Part shown: positions 1-9,466 of the stretch, piece after piece
How the letters are laid out: every line of letters starts with the position of its first letter
How positions within the stretch are numbered: the first letter of the stretch is position 1
NCBI RefSeq assembly: GCF_002897295.1
Contig: NZ_BEXF01000012.1
Coordinates: 62,001-126,000 of the forward strand
Origin: Brevibacillus reuszeri
Lineage (GTDB): Bacteria > Bacillota > Bacilli > Brevibacillales > Brevibacillaceae
Direction of reading: 5' to 3'
Length of the DNA stretch: 64,000 nt
The notes under the pieces: model-generated
Databases searched by the model: none
The model's input: the letters and a program-made list of their open reading frames with translations, nothing else
Told to the model about the DNA's origin: nothing
Made by a program: the position numbers and the translations under genes

Positions 1-122
1 ATGCCCAGCGGCAATCCAATCAAGATGGTAAACAAGGTTGAAAAGCCAAGCATGGAGAGTGTATCTACGGTCCCGATTCCAATCTCAGACCAATCCACAT
101 TTTTTAATTCCAGCCACTCCAT
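1..122 (-). CDS. metI: Methionine ABC transporter permease MetI, N-terminal part (cut by window edge)
   Basis: Only the first 40 codons are inside the window. The reverse strand reads MEWLELKNVDWSEIGIGTVD, then the start of a hydrophobic segment, which fits the N-terminus of the MetI permease that carries D- and L-methionine across the membrane with MetN and the lipoprotein MetQ. The ATG at 122 abuts the metN stop codon (123-125), so the two are one transcription unit under the upstream SAM riboswitch. Identity rests on position after metN plus this short sequence. Confidence 0.8.
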   Translation of the reverse strand, partial: MEWLELKNVDWSEIGIGTVDTLSMLGFSTLFTILIGLPLG

Positions 123-1136
123 CTAGATCACCTCCACTTCCAGGCCACGCTCACGCAGCTTCTCGATTGCCTGCTTGTTTTGTTCTGCATTGCCTTCCAG
201 TTCGACAACCAGTTGACCGTACGGGGTGTCCTTCATCCGAGAGATCGTCCCCTGCAGAATACTGAACACGGTACCTGTCTCTTGCATCGTCTGGAACAGA
301 ATCGGCTTGTACGTCTGTTCCCCCAAAAAGGTGACGCGTGCGATTGTGCGATTACCGGAAGCCTTCTCATGCGCTACTGCTTCGCGCAGTTCGTGGGAAT
401 CAGCCACCTGCTCCACAAATTCCTGTGTGGTCGGGTGCTTCGGCTTGAGGAATACTTCGAGCACATCGCCTTCCTCGACAATCACACCACCGTCTATGAC
501 ACCTACACGATCACAAATGGAACGGATGACCTGCATCTCATGTGTAATGAGTACGATGGTCAGTCCCAGCTTGCGATTAATGTCCAGGAGCAGCGCCAAA
601 ATGGAGTTGGTCGTCTGTGGGTCGAGCGCCGATGTAGCTTCGTCGCACAGGAGTACTTTCGGGTCGTTCGCCAAAGCCCGTGCAATTCCTACCCGCTGCT
701 TCTGTCCGCCTGACAGCTGTGCCGGATATTTGTCCCGATGATCCTCGAGGCCCACCAGCTTTAGCAGTTCGTCCACCTTTTGCTTGATTTCGGCCTTTGG
801 TCGCTTCGCCAGCTTCAGCGGAAAAGCGATATTATCTCCGACCGTCGCTGATGACAGCAAATTAAAGTGTTGAAAAATCATGCCGACGTGGCGACGCTGT
901 TCCTGCAGCTTCCGATCATCCAGCTTCGTCAAATCAACACCGTCAATAATGACCTCACCTGTAGTTGGTCGCTCCAGCAGGTTCATACAACGTATCAACG
1001 TACTTTTCCCCGCGCCGGAATGGCCGATAATCCCATATATTTCTCCCTTTTTGATAGAGAGGTCGATACCCAGCAATGCTGGGATTTTGTTGCCCTGTAC
1101 CAGATAGCTCTTATGCAGCTCACGCAGTTGAATCAA
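123..1136 (-). CDS. metN: Methionine ABC transporter ATP-binding protein MetN
   Basis: 337 aa, the usual MetN length. Walker A GHSGAGKST at residues 38-46, ABC signature LSGGQ at 141-145, Walker B with DE at 165-166, and an H-loop in LITHEMQ. The last roughly 80 residues (about 255-335) form the NIL/ACT-like domain that binds methionine and inhibits transport in this family. It energises methionine uptake at the cytoplasmic face. GGAGGTGG lies just before the ATG. It is first in the metNI operon and sits behind an S-box leader, so expression should rise when S-adenosylmethionine is low. Confidence 0.95.
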   Translation of the reverse strand: MIQLRELHKSYLVQGNKIPALLGIDLSIKKGEIYGIIGHSGAGKSTLIRCMNLLERPTTGEVIIDGVDLTKLDDRKLQEQRRHVGMIFQHFNLLSSATVGDNIAFPLKLAKRPKAEIKQKVDELLKLVGLEDHRDKYPAQLSGGQKQRVGIARALANDPKVLLCDEATSALDPQTTNSILALLLDINRKLGLTIVLITHEMQVIRSICDRVGVIDGGVIVEEGDVLEVFLKPKHPTTQEFVEQVADSHELREAVAHEKASGNRTIARVTFLGEQTYKPILFQTMQETGTVFSILQGTISRMKDTPYGQLVVELEGNAEQNKQAIEKLRERGLEVEVI

Positions 1137-1164
1137 CCATTTCCACCTCCCGTTAAAAACAAAC

Positions 1165-1342
1165 GAACCCCTTTTTCATCAAACGAAAAAGGGGCTGCAA
1201 CGCAATTTATACGTTCGCATCCACCCTTCTCATCTATCAAGATCCAATTAATCTTGTAGGAATTGGCACCGCGACGTCTATTCGAAAATAGACCGGTTGC
1301 CGGGCTTCATAGGGCCTGTCCCTCCGCCTCTCTTGATAAGAA
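1165..1342 (-). ncRNA. SAM-I (S-box) riboswitch with terminator, metNI leader
   Basis: On the minus strand the conserved S-box core is present: a purine-rich GAGAGGCGGAGGGAC block, then GGCCCTATGAAGCCCGGCAA and GGTGCCAATTCC. P1 is formed by 1335-1342 pairing with 1227-1234 (8 bp with one G-T). The aptamer is followed by a strong terminator hairpin (1168-1194) and a T-rich run just before metN. In this class SAM binding favours the terminator, so the transporter is made when SAM is scarce. Confidence 0.95.
1168..1194 (-). terminator. Riboswitch expression-platform terminator
   Basis: CCCCTTTTTC and GAAAAAGGGG arms with a 7-base loop. On the minus strand they are followed by a T-rich run (1155-1164) and then the metN ribosome-binding site. 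It is the OFF structure of the SAM riboswitch. Confidence 0.9.
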
Positions 1343-1394
1343 AGATTTCCACGTATATTATGTTCGTTTTGCATATTTTCATGATACAAGTCGG

Positions 1395-1424
1395 ATTATA
1401 TCGCTTTTGAAAATAGTACGTCAA
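1395..1424 (-). promoter_or_regulatory. SigA-type promoter of metNI
   Basis: Minus strand -35 TTGACG (1419-1424) and -10 TATAAT (1395-1400) with an 18-bp spacer. Transcription would start near 1388, just upstream of the SAM aptamer. Confidence 0.8.
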
Positions 1425-1449
1425 TAGAAATAGTAGGTAAAAGTTTTTT

Positions 1450-2610
1450 CTAATCCATCACGCCATTTCTGATAATGGTCGCTTTTACGTGAAATGTAAA
1501 CTGCGCCTCCTTAAACATCTTTCTCCATTCGTTTATGCTCATCTTGGACATCCCCCTTTGATTCGCACGATACACGATGCCGAAGCCAGCAGGATCGACA
1601 TCGATTGATTGCAGTTTTTTAATTACCTTTTGCAGCTCCTGTTCGATCTCCTGCTCCAACGCCCTCTCCATGATCTTCATCATCTTGGGGTCCTCCAGCT
1701 TCAACGGAAGCGTCATCTCAAGAATACGTGCACGTAAGCGAACATGGACATTAAAGTGCGGAGGAGATGCTTGCTCCAGCTTGATTTTGGAGACACTTGA
1801 GATGGTATCAAAGACGAGCTGTACTTTCTCTTTTTTATTACTTGGATCCTTTGGGGTCTGACCGAAAATTTGAGCAGGCACCGATGTATCGTAGCTACCT
1901 ATTTTGAATTTGCCATGTATAAGCTTTATCAGAAAGGCTTCCTTCGGCGAAATCCATCCCACATAGCGATCGCCGCGAAACAAGGCGACCCCTTTAATCA
2001 TTAATTCGTCTCCTTTTCGCGTGATATAGGGCATGATTGGGTCGATCCCTGAATCGTAGTAAGCCCGGAAAAATTCATGCATGGTAGACGAAGGTATTTT
2101 TTCTCCTTTTATATTTTGTTCAATCATTCTATACATATAGATCCCGATATTTCCTTCTTCCTTATACGGGTATGTCAAAAGATCGTAGGTATCTCCATCA
2201 TATACACAGAGGTATACTCTGCTGGAAAGAGAGGAATCCCGATACAGCGTATCAATAATGCTGCCAATTCCATTTCGGGCAAAATGCTCGTTGTACAGGG
2301 CTACGCGTATTTGCCCTCCCAGTATCCGCTTATCTGATTGCAAATTCGTACGGTCGCGAATTCCTTTACTGGTTTCGCCCACAGCAGAAATCACTTGAAT
2401 TTTTTCTTTTGCTTCCGGATTGATCGAGGGCATTACGATGGTGGCGCGAATATTTTTATCTTTCAACAGGTCATAACCAACTACGGTAGCGAGGCCCGTC
2501 TCGTCAAAAATCTGCCTGTCCGAGCAGCCTGTCATCATCAAGATTAGGGAGCACCACATAGCCCAATAATGCATGAACCATTTTTTCCGGCTATTCGGGT
2601 ATAGATGCAT
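1450..2610 (-). CDS. Spore germination lipoprotein, Ger(x)C family
   Basis: 386 aa from the ATG at 2610. I chose this over an upstream in-frame start because AAGGAGG lies 9 bases before it. The N-terminus is a lipoprotein signal with lipobox MMTGC (Cys29) followed by SDRQIFDE, typical of the C subunit of GerA-type nutrient receptors. It would be anchored on the outer face of the spore inner membrane and work with the A and B subunits encoded just upstream. The start overlaps the gerB-type stop by 20 bp, which suggests translational coupling. The germinant cannot be told from sequence. Confidence 0.9.
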   Translation of the reverse strand: MHLYPNSRKKWFMHYWAMWCSLILMMTGCSDRQIFDETGLATVVGYDLLKDKNIRATIVMPSINPEAKEKIQVISAVGETSKGIRDRTNLQSDKRILGGQIRVALYNEHFARNGIGSIIDTLYRDSSLSSRVYLCVYDGDTYDLLTYPYKEEGNIGIYMYRMIEQNIKGEKIPSSTMHEFFRAYYDSGIDPIMPYITRKGDELMIKGVALFRGDRYVGWISPKEAFLIKLIHGKFKIGSYDTSVPAQIFGQTPKDPSNKKEKVQLVFDTISSVSKIKLEQASPPHFNVHVRLRARILEMTLPLKLEDPKMMKIMERALEQEIEQELQKVIKKLQSIDVDPAGFGIVYRANQRGMSKMSINEWRKMFKEAQFTFHVKATIIRNGVMD

Positions 2611-3721
2611 CTGACGCACCCTCCTTCGCTCGCTTGGCACGCTGCTTTATGATAACCATCAAATACAAAAAATACGGATATATGTAGGCGACATACATTC
2701 CGATTTTGGAGTAAATATCGTTGAGTCGATTCATCTCCTGTCTGGTGAGAAGTGCCAGTGAAGCGATGTAAATGATAGGTAAAATCCAATACAACGATCT
2801 GCGCAAATTGCAGCCAAACAATCGTTTGATCCCACGTGCAGAAGCCCAGAGAAAGATCATGATGTTTGGCAGAACCACGAGCAGCCATACGGAAATGCCT
2901 ACAAGCTCAAACCTCTCCATAATAGGCAGGTACACCATTTTTTTCAGATTGAGCGTCGCCCAGATCGTCCTCATTAACTGTCCTTGGCTAAAAAAGACCA
3001 GTGACACGACCATGACTAACGTATAAATCACATAAGTTACGAGTATAGCCCATTGGGTGCTGCTAACCACTCTTTCCTTATTTTGCACATACGGGTACAC
3101 GGCATAGATGACTTCGAAGCCGATACTGGTCAACGACATGGCTACCATGCCTTTGAAAAGCTGCTCCATGTTTGCATCCAAAATCGGAAATAAATACTCC
3201 CACTGTGCAAATTGCAGTGGAAAGTACAGGTCACAAATGAGCCAAATCGTGACCGCCACAGAAAAGAACGTATAGCCAGCAACTACACGAATCCCTCCTA
3301 ATACCGTGTAAAAAGCGAGAATGAGAATGATCGCTGACAATATCCATGTCGGTAAATTGGGAAACACCCAGGTCTGTACCACTTCGATGTAGGTACGTAA
3401 TACTACACCCGCTGACATAAAAAAATAAGTCAAATAAACGACACCCAGACTCGTCCCTATCCACTTTCCAAACACGTCCACCTGGATTCCGTAAATATCG
3501 GCAGAAGGGTATTTTTGCAAGGTCTTCACAATCACCCATACGGTCAGATGGGTAACCAGCCCTGCCATAATGACTGATATCCACGCATCATGTCCGGATT
3601 CCTTTGCGATGATTCGCTGAAAACCAAGAACCCCGACTCCAAGTTGCGTACCATGAACCATAAAACCAGCCAGAAATGCTGATATCGTGTTCCCTTTTTT
3701 CACCTCAATATTGGTGTCCAT
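2591..3721 (-). CDS. Spore germination permease-like protein, GerB family
   Basis: 376 aa, almost all hydrophobic, with about ten membrane segments in the APC-type fold typical of GerAB/KB proteins. The N-terminal part (KKGNTISAFLAGFMVHGTQLGVG) and a central SLTSIGFEVIYAVYPYVQ stretch match the family. In known receptors this subunit carries the germinant-binding pocket within the membrane. It lies 11 bp after the A-subunit gene and overlaps the C-subunit gene, so the three form a standard A-B-C operon, probably expressed in the forespore. Confidence 0.92.
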   Translation of the reverse strand: MDTNIEVKKGNTISAFLAGFMVHGTQLGVGVLGFQRIIAKESGHDAWISVIMAGLVTHLTVWVIVKTLQKYPSADIYGIQVDVFGKWIGTSLGVVYLTYFFMSAGVVLRTYIEVVQTWVFPNLPTWILSAIILILAFYTVLGGIRVVAGYTFFSVAVTIWLICDLYFPLQFAQWEYLFPILDANMEQLFKGMVAMSLTSIGFEVIYAVYPYVQNKERVVSSTQWAILVTYVIYTLVMVVSLVFFSQGQLMRTIWATLNLKKMVYLPIMERFELVGISVWLLVVLPNIMIFLWASARGIKRLFGCNLRRSLYWILPIIYIASLALLTRQEMNRLNDIYSKIGMYVAYIYPYFLYLMVIIKQRAKRAKEGASDASIPE

Positions 3722-3732
3722 AAGAGCCTCTC

Positions 3733-5184
3733 TTACTCGTCGATGTCTTTCTTTTCTTTTGCCTTGTCAGGATTAAAGCGGCGTACTTTTTTGGGCGAGA
3801 AAAAATGGTTTCGCTCAGCCAGGGAAGATAGCGGTGCACGAATAAAGCCGTCTTTCCAATCGGCGAAACGTACTGGGTAGATCGGATACATATACGGCCG
3901 CCCCAAGCTAGTCTGGCGAAGCAAGTGACTTGCCAAAAAGCTAAAGCCAACAACAATGCCTAAAGCTCCCAATAATCCTGCCAGCAGGATCATAGGAAAG
4001 CGGATGACACGAATGGTGGAGCCAATCATGTAGCTGGGCGCGATAAAGGACGAGAGCGCACCGAGAGCCACGATAATAATCAGGATGTTGCTCGTAAATC
4101 CCGCCTGCACAATTGCCTGACCGATAACAATACCACCCACGATACCGATAGTTTGACCAACCTTGGTAGGCAATCTGGCTCCTGCTTCCCGCAAAAGCTC
4201 AATGATGAGCTCCATCAGAATCGCTTCCCATAATGGTGGTAACGGTACACGCGAACGTGATTGGGCAAGGGAAAGCAGCAGGTCCGATGGAATCATCTCG
4301 TAATGGTATGTAAGTGCCGCCACGTAAACAGGGGTTAGAATGAGCGACAAAACCATGGCAAATACACGCATCGTCCGGTTGAAGGTAGCCAGACTCCAGC
4401 GTAAATAATAGTCATCCGGCGACTGAAAAAATTGAAGCAAGGTCGTGGGACCGAGCAACGCAAACGGACTTCCTTCTACCAGAATAGCGATTTGTCCCTC
4501 TCGCAATCCATGAATGACGCGGTCCGGGCGCTCTGTCTGTTGAAGTGTTGGAAATAGTGACTTCTCATTGTCTGCAATGTACTGAGCCAGGATAGTGGAA
4601 TCCATACTGCTGTCCAGCTCGAGGTCCTTAATTCGTTGCCGCACGGTATTCACATTTTCCGTGTCAGCTGTACCCTCCAGATAGAGGATCGACACCTCCA
4701 TCGGGATCGTATTTCCTACGGCCAACTTTTCATGGAACAACCGCGGAGTCGACATGTATTTGCGAATGATGCAGATATTTACCTGAAGCTCTTCCACAAA
4801 GGCTATTTGGGGCCCTAGGACAACCGTTTCGATTTCTGGAGCCTGAATATTTCTGCCTACGGTACCGTCGCTCGGAATGGCAATTCCGTAAGCTGCCCCT
4901 TTTACGTGAATGTAAATGTTTCCGCTGAGTAACCGCTTGATTGCTTCCGATTCCCCATAGATTCGGTTGCTGCCAGCTCCTCCTAATTGCCGCTCGATTT
5001 CTTCGATCCCTACATTGCCCAGACAAATCTCTCGAAGCTTTGGAATGAGCTCACTGTAGACGACCTTGGCGTCCGCCATGCTGGATAAATAGTAAAGAGA
5101 CACACGTCCCGTTGGCTCATCAATTTGCTCGGTTACCAAATCACCTGTATGGGTAAACCATTTGCGTGCGCCCTTCTGATCCAT
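3733..5184 (-). CDS. Spore germination protein, GerA family
   Basis: 483 aa. It has the expected two halves: a hydrophilic N-terminal domain of about 260 residues, then several membrane helices with the conserved run EAGARLPTKVGQTIGIVGG. A basic tail (SPKKVRRFNPDKAKEKKD) follows. GAGGTGA precedes the ATG at 5184. It is the A subunit of a nutrient germinant receptor and the first gene of the gerA-gerB-gerC operon; A subunits oligomerise and are thought to pass ions during germination. Ligand unknown. Confidence 0.95.
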   Translation of the reverse strand: MDQKGARKWFTHTGDLVTEQIDEPTGRVSLYYLSSMADAKVVYSELIPKLREICLGNVGIEEIERQLGGAGSNRIYGESEAIKRLLSGNIYIHVKGAAYGIAIPSDGTVGRNIQAPEIETVVLGPQIAFVEELQVNICIIRKYMSTPRLFHEKLAVGNTIPMEVSILYLEGTADTENVNTVRQRIKDLELDSSMDSTILAQYIADNEKSLFPTLQQTERPDRVIHGLREGQIAILVEGSPFALLGPTTLLQFFQSPDDYYLRWSLATFNRTMRVFAMVLSLILTPVYVAALTYHYEMIPSDLLLSLAQSRSRVPLPPLWEAILMELIIELLREAGARLPTKVGQTIGIVGGIVIGQAIVQAGFTSNILIIIVALGALSSFIAPSYMIGSTIRVIRFPMILLAGLLGALGIVVGFSFLASHLLRQTSLGRPYMYPIYPVRFADWKDGFIRAPLSSLAERNHFFSPKKVRRFNPDKAKEKKDIDE

Positions 5185-5256
5185 CCACGCTCACCTCAAT
5201 GCATAGAAAATCATGGATTAGTCTGCCCCAAACCTTTCATCACCACACACAAAAAA

Positions 5257-5284
5257 AGCAGCACGCTCAATTTGGCGTGCTGCT
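5257..5284 (-). terminator. Rho-independent terminator after LCP gene
   Basis: Arms AGCAGCACGC and GCGTGCTGCT form a 10-bp stem. On the minus strand a run of T follows (A run at 5251-5257). It overlaps the stop codon of the LCP gene. Confidence 0.9.
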
Positions 5285-6262
5285 CTTGTTTTCATCCATC
5301 GGCTGCATAGCTTCCGCAGTGGGCGGCTGAAGCTTCTCCTGAATAAAGGATTGAACTTGATCTACATCGGGAACCAGAACCGATCCTGCCTTGTGGGATT
5401 CACGAAACATTCCCATCGGCGGCAGCTGATAATTTCCTGGCGACTGTGTATTCAAGCTGAGTCCAAGTGCGGATAGCTTCAGCATATCCATCGAGCCGAT
5501 ATTCGTTTGGACATACGGCGTAACTTCTTTCAAAATGCTTGGCAATTGGATCAAGGTCGTACCGTTTTTCATCTGATTTGCTATAGCGGCCAATAATTTA
5601 CGCTGCCGCTCGGTGCGCGTATAATCTGAGGTAGCATCATGACGGAAGCGAACGTATTGCAACGCTTTGTTCCCATCTAACTGCTGCAAGCCCTTTTTCA
5701 AATTAATGTCGTAGACACCCTTGTCGGTCGGATCGTGGTAGTACATATTTTTCTCCACATCCAGCTCAACACCGCCTACGGCGTCAATCAGTGCCTTAAA
5801 GCCTTCAAAATCAGTAATAACGTAGCGGTCTACAGGCAGTCCCGTAAATTGACTCACGGTCTTCATCGCCAGCTCCGGTCCTCCATCGACAATCGCCGAG
5901 TTGATCCGGGAGCTTCCATTTCCCGGAATATCCACATAGGTATCCCGCAAAATAGAGAACAGATCATAACGCTTCGTCAACGGATCTACGCTGACCAGCA
6001 TCATCGAATCGGAGCGCGGGAGACCATTGTTTTTCATACCTCTGCGGTCTACACCCATCAGTAGGATATTGACTCGCTCTTTGCCATCCCACTGCGGGAT
6101 CTCAGCTGCCTTAGTGGCGGCTCCACCATCTAGTGGCGGCGGCGTAATCACATTGGGCTCTTGAATATTTTGTGCAAACTGATAAAAGGAATATCCGTAG
6201 TACCCTGCTGTTGCAGCGATAACTACAAACATCAGGAGCAACACTCGTTTCCATATTCGCAT
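5267..6262 (-). CDS. LytR-CpsA-Psr (LCP) family cell-wall polymer ligase
   Basis: 331 aa. One N-terminal membrane anchor (about residues 6-28), then the extracytoplasmic LCP domain with NILLMGVDRR, RSDSMMLVSVDP, LRDTYV and the conserved RFRHD...DYTRTERQ block. The Arg and Asp residues there bind the lipid-linked pyrophosphate in known LCP enzymes. These proteins transfer teichoic acids or other anionic glycopolymers from undecaprenyl carriers to peptidoglycan. The last 50 residues are polar and variable. It is separated from the germination operon by its own terminator. The exact polymer cannot be assigned. Confidence 0.93.
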   Translation of the reverse strand: MRIWKRVLLLMFVVIAATAGYYGYSFYQFAQNIQEPNVITPPPLDGGAATKAAEIPQWDGKERVNILLMGVDRRGMKNNGLPRSDSMMLVSVDPLTKRYDLFSILRDTYVDIPGNGSSRINSAIVDGGPELAMKTVSQFTGLPVDRYVITDFEGFKALIDAVGGVELDVEKNMYYHDPTDKGVYDINLKKGLQQLDGNKALQYVRFRHDATSDYTRTERQRKLLAAIANQMKNGTTLIQLPSILKEVTPYVQTNIGSMDMLKLSALGLSLNTQSPGNYQLPPMGMFRESHKAGSVLVPDVDQVQSFIQEKLQPPTAEAMQPMDENKSSTPN

Positions 6263-6307
6263 AAAGAACTACTCCACCTTTAGTCTTCGTGTCCGTGTAA
6301 CTCAACT

Positions 6308-6349
6308 CTCCACTTTGTCTAGTATAACTCGAAACCGCAGAAAGTGGAG
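6308..6349. repeat. Inverted repeat in the LCP promoter region
   Basis: CTCCACTTT (6308-6316) and AAAGTGGAG (6341-6349) are perfect 9-bp arms. They flank a TATACT that could be the -10 of the LCP gene on the minus strand. It may be an operator or an RNA hairpin in the leader; function not shown. Confidence 0.45.
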
Positions 6350-6453
6350 CAGCCTTTATTTGGTTCGATTCAACTTATTATACATTTTAATTTACAATGT
6401 TTTTAATATTCGTTATACTACTTGTAAACCAATCCACCAAGGGGTGAGTCACC

Positions 6454-7692
6454 GTGTTTTCCCCAACCTCCCTGCTTAATCGTTACCCACGGGAAGCGCT
6501 GTTTTTCCTGGTCGCCAGCTTTATCAACTCATCTGGCAGCGCCTTCATGTGGCCCCTGACTACGCTATACGTACATACGATTTTACAACGCTCCATGACA
6601 GAGGCCGGCTTTGTATTAATGATTCAATCCTTGGCCGGAATCGTAGGACAATTCGTTGGCGGATCACTTTTTCATCGGCTTGGAGCCAAGCGCCTTATTG
6701 TAGGAGCACTAGTTGTGCAAGGACTCATTCAGATGTCTATTCCTTTTGTGCATAGCTGGCCCCTTTATTTGGCACTTATGACTGGACTTGGCTTCACATT
6801 CAACCTATCCTTTCCAGCCATTCAGGCATTTATCGGGTTTCGCTGGAAAGAACAGCGTAGGGAATTGTTTAACATTGTCTATGTTGGTAATAACTTAGGG
6901 ATGGCAATCGGCACCTCCTTGGCCGGTGTCATCGCAACATTTTCCTTTCAGCTTACTTTTTTGTTCAACAGTGTGAGCACATTACTTTTTGCCTTGTTTT
7001 TCTTCCTATTTATGAAAAACATCTCTCATCAAGAACTGGTTGGAGATTCCGCCAATGAAGCTGCGCAGGATAAAAAACGCACGAATTCATTTGCACTGCT
7101 GCTTCGCTATCAGCTGTATTTGTTCATGGCGCTGGGTGCTGCCTTTATTTTCTTTTCGAATACGGTTTGGAATACAGGAGTTGCTCCTTATATTACCGAA
7201 AAAGGCATGCCGCTGTCCTCTTACAGCTGGCTTTGGACGATCAATGGAATCATCATTTTCGCCGGTCAGCCGATTACATCCTGGCTCAAGCGTATTATGC
7301 GGCAAAATCTGTCTGCCCAGCTCATTGTTAGTGCGGTTCTGTATGCAGTAGGCTTTGGATTTATGTTTATGTACCATGACAGCTACTCCGCGTTTGTCGT
7401 CGGGATGATCATTACGACTTTTGGCGAAATGCTGATCTCTCCTACTATTCCTACATTTATTACGGAAAGAACCGGGGAGTTCGCGCCGTTTTATTTAGGA
7501 GTGGTGGGGGCAATCACGACAGGAGGGAGACTGCTCGGACCGCTTGCGATCGGCTACATGTACGACCAGGGTGGGGTTGAGCCTACCTTGCTGCTGGCAA
7601 CACTTGTCGCGACAGGCTCCGTCCTGCTCTGTCTGCTCCATTCCTTTTTCCAGCGCGAAAAGCCTAGTCAATCAGCCAGCTCGTCGCTTTAG
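6454..7692 (+). CDS. MFS transporter, drug-efflux type
   Basis: 412 aa, about 12 membrane segments. The cytoplasmic loop after helix 2 reads GGSLFHRLGAKRLIV, a variant of the MFS motif A (G-x-x-x-D/H-R-x-G-x-R/K). The start is a GTG preceded by AAGGGGTGA. It resembles MDR-family permeases of Bacillales, which export small organic compounds with proton antiport. No regulator is adjacent and the gene stands alone between divergent and convergent neighbours, so the substrate is unknown. Confidence 0.85.
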   Translation: MFSPTSLLNRYPREALFFLVASFINSSGSAFMWPLTTLYVHTILQRSMTEAGFVLMIQSLAGIVGQFVGGSLFHRLGAKRLIVGALVVQGLIQMSIPFVHSWPLYLALMTGLGFTFNLSFPAIQAFIGFRWKEQRRELFNIVYVGNNLGMAIGTSLAGVIATFSFQLTFLFNSVSTLLFALFFFLFMKNISHQELVGDSANEAAQDKKRTNSFALLLRYQLYLFMALGAAFIFFSNTVWNTGVAPYITEKGMPLSSYSWLWTINGIIIFAGQPITSWLKRIMRQNLSAQLIVSAVLYAVGFGFMFMYHDSYSAFVVGMIITTFGEMLISPTIPTFITERTGEFAPFYLGVVGAITTGGRLLGPLAIGYMYDQGGVEPTLLLATLVATGSVLLCLLHSFFQREKPSQSASSSL

Positions 7693-7706
7693 ACATTTTT
7701 TTGCTG

Positions 7707-7747
7707 AAAAAGCCGCCCGAGTCCTTTTCAGGAACGAGCGGCTTTTT
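7707..7747. terminator. Bidirectional terminator between MFS and anti-sigma genes
   Basis: AAAAAGCCGC and GCGGCTTTTT arms with A and T runs on both sides, placed between two convergent genes. Confidence 0.9.
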
Positions 7748-7774
7748 TGTAGATCCATGTATCAACACGAACGA

Positions 7775-9466
7775 TTACTTTTCTGGTTGAAGTGGAATTT
7801 CCCAGTCCACCTTGTGCTCTTTGATCATCTGGTCAAACGAAAGCGTAACCTCTTTCAAGTCTTCCTTTTCGCTAAAGATACCGAGTTGGCCACTGAACTC
7901 TACCCTACCATCTTTCTGTACTCCTTTTTTGGACATGTACCCTATCACTCTCGCGGCTTCTTCCCCATGCTCATCTGTTGCTTTCCAAGTTCTCATAGCA
8001 ACAGCAGCAATGTCTTTGGCAAGCGTTCCTTCTATCTTTATTGTGTAAATGATATGCCCGCTATCACTTTGCTTATTAACCAATTGGAACCTAAATTGAT
8101 TTCCATCACCCTCCGCTTTTATCGGCTTTTTCTCCAGTTCAGCAAAGTTCAGTTTTGTACGGAAAGAGGACTTCTCCTCCGTAAAGACAGCATCCAGCTT
8201 CATTGTTGCTTTCTGCGTACTGTCAATTGGGGTCAACATGTGAATCCATTTCTTCGTTACATACCAGTCTACAGCTTCGGCATTCCAGATCATATTTGTA
8301 TCAGGGTAGTCGTCACCTTCATAAAATCGCTCTCTTATTTCTTCCCAGCTGCCAAGATTTGTACCCTTTTCATCGATTAACTGATAATGAAGAAAGCTTT
8401 TTCCTTTCCCTGCTTTGTTCTCAGAAAACACGAATTGTGTACCGCTTGGCGCATACCGCACCTCCTGTAGAGCAACGAGCGTTTCTTGCGGACCAGAAAA
8501 CTGCTTGTTGATCGCTACTGTTTTCGAAGCAGCCTTGGCTGGTCGCATATCAATCGGAATATCCAGATTCCAGGTTCCTTTTGTTTCACCCATGTGCTTC
8601 ACTCGTAGCTCTACAATGAGTTCGTCTGGTAGCGGATTCTTTTCATCAAAAAAATTGGTTAGGTCTCGTTGAATCAAAAAATTTTTACCGTTTGGCAGTA
8701 CCATCCAAGCGGATGACTCGCTCTGTTTGTAGAATGGAGTCAATACTTTCCCGTTTTTGTCTTTTAGTCGAAACTCACGGAATTCGTCTACATTAAAAGT
8801 GTTAATCATCATATGTGAGTCTTCCACTAGTGCATCTTGCTTCGTCACAGATCCCAAAATCGCCAAGCGTAATGGATCAGCCAAAACTGCCTTTACTTCC
8901 ACAGTTAACCCCTGATCTGTCGCTTTCAAATCGAGTGGTTTTACAAACCCTTTGGCAGCGGCTGCAAGTATTCCCCGATCCGTCTCCTTCTCATCGAATA
9001 AGCTGACGACTTGATTACTAACATTTGCATAAGGTCCCTTGATCTGGCTTACAGGGCTCGAGATGCCTACGGCTTGATACAATCCACTTACATAAGAAGC
9101 AAATGTAGGGGAAACAGCCGTTCCGAGTGTTACGATTACTGCCAATCCAGCAACTGCTATTGTCGTTTTCTTCACTATATCCACACTCCGTTTTTTCCAG
9201 TTTTTTTGAACGGATGATTGAGGGTCAATCGTTCTGAGCACCTTCAACGGATAAGCGGGGAGTTTTTCCATGACATTTTGGACGATTGTCTCTGTCTGCC
9301 ATTGTTCTTCTACGTCATCAGTCATGTCCAGTCCATCCATGTATTGTTCAAACCTGTTTAAGCATGAGCTGCATGTCATCAAATGATGCTGTATCTCTTG
9401 CTTCTTCTCGAAAGAGAGCCGGTCTTCCAAAAAAGCGTCCAGCATGACTTTATCCAAGCATGTCAT
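7775..9466 (-). CDS. Anti-sigma factor with zinc-finger N-terminus and DUF4179 domain
   Basis: 563 aa. The N-terminus has the ZAS-type zinc motif H28-x3-C32-x2-C35 that grips ECF sigma factors. One membrane segment follows (about residues 101-123, VAGLAVIVTLGTAVSPTFA) and then a large extracytoplasmic region that starts with the DUF4179 pattern. Its start overlaps the sigma gene stop by 4 bp (ATGA), so the two are co-translated. It should hold the sigma factor at the membrane until an envelope signal releases it. The signal is not visible. Confidence 0.88.
   Translation of the reverse strand: MTCLDKVMLDAFLEDRLSFEKKQEIQHHLMTCSSCLNRFEQYMDGLDMTDDVEEQWQTETIVQNVMEKLPAYPLKVLRTIDPQSSVQKNWKKRSVDIVKKTTIAVAGLAVIVTLGTAVSPTFASYVSGLYQAVGISSPVSQIKGPYANVSNQVVSLFDEKETDRGILAAAAKGFVKPLDLKATDQGLTVEVKAVLADPLRLAILGSVTKQDALVEDSHMMINTFNVDEFREFRLKDKNGKVLTPFYKQSESSAWMVLPNGKNFLIQRDLTNFFDEKNPLPDELIVELRVKHMGETKGTWNLDIPIDMRPAKAASKTVAINKQFSGPQETLVALQEVRYAPSGTQFVFSENKAGKGKSFLHYQLIDEKGTNLGSWEEIRERFYEGDDYPDTNMIWNAEAVDWYVTKKWIHMLTPIDSTQKATMKLDAVFTEEKSSFRTKLNFAELEKKPIKAEGDGNQFRFQLVNKQSDSGHIIYTIKIEGTLAKDIAAVAMRTWKATDEHGEEAARVIGYMSKKGVQKDGRVEFSGQLGIFSEKEDLKEVTLSFDQMIKEHKVDWEIPLQPEK

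Noticed and set aside
7544..8380. A 278-codon plus-strand frame crossing the 3' ends of the MFS and anti-sigma genes
   Set aside because: It spans a terminator and runs antisense to the anti-sigma gene; no protein-like pattern.
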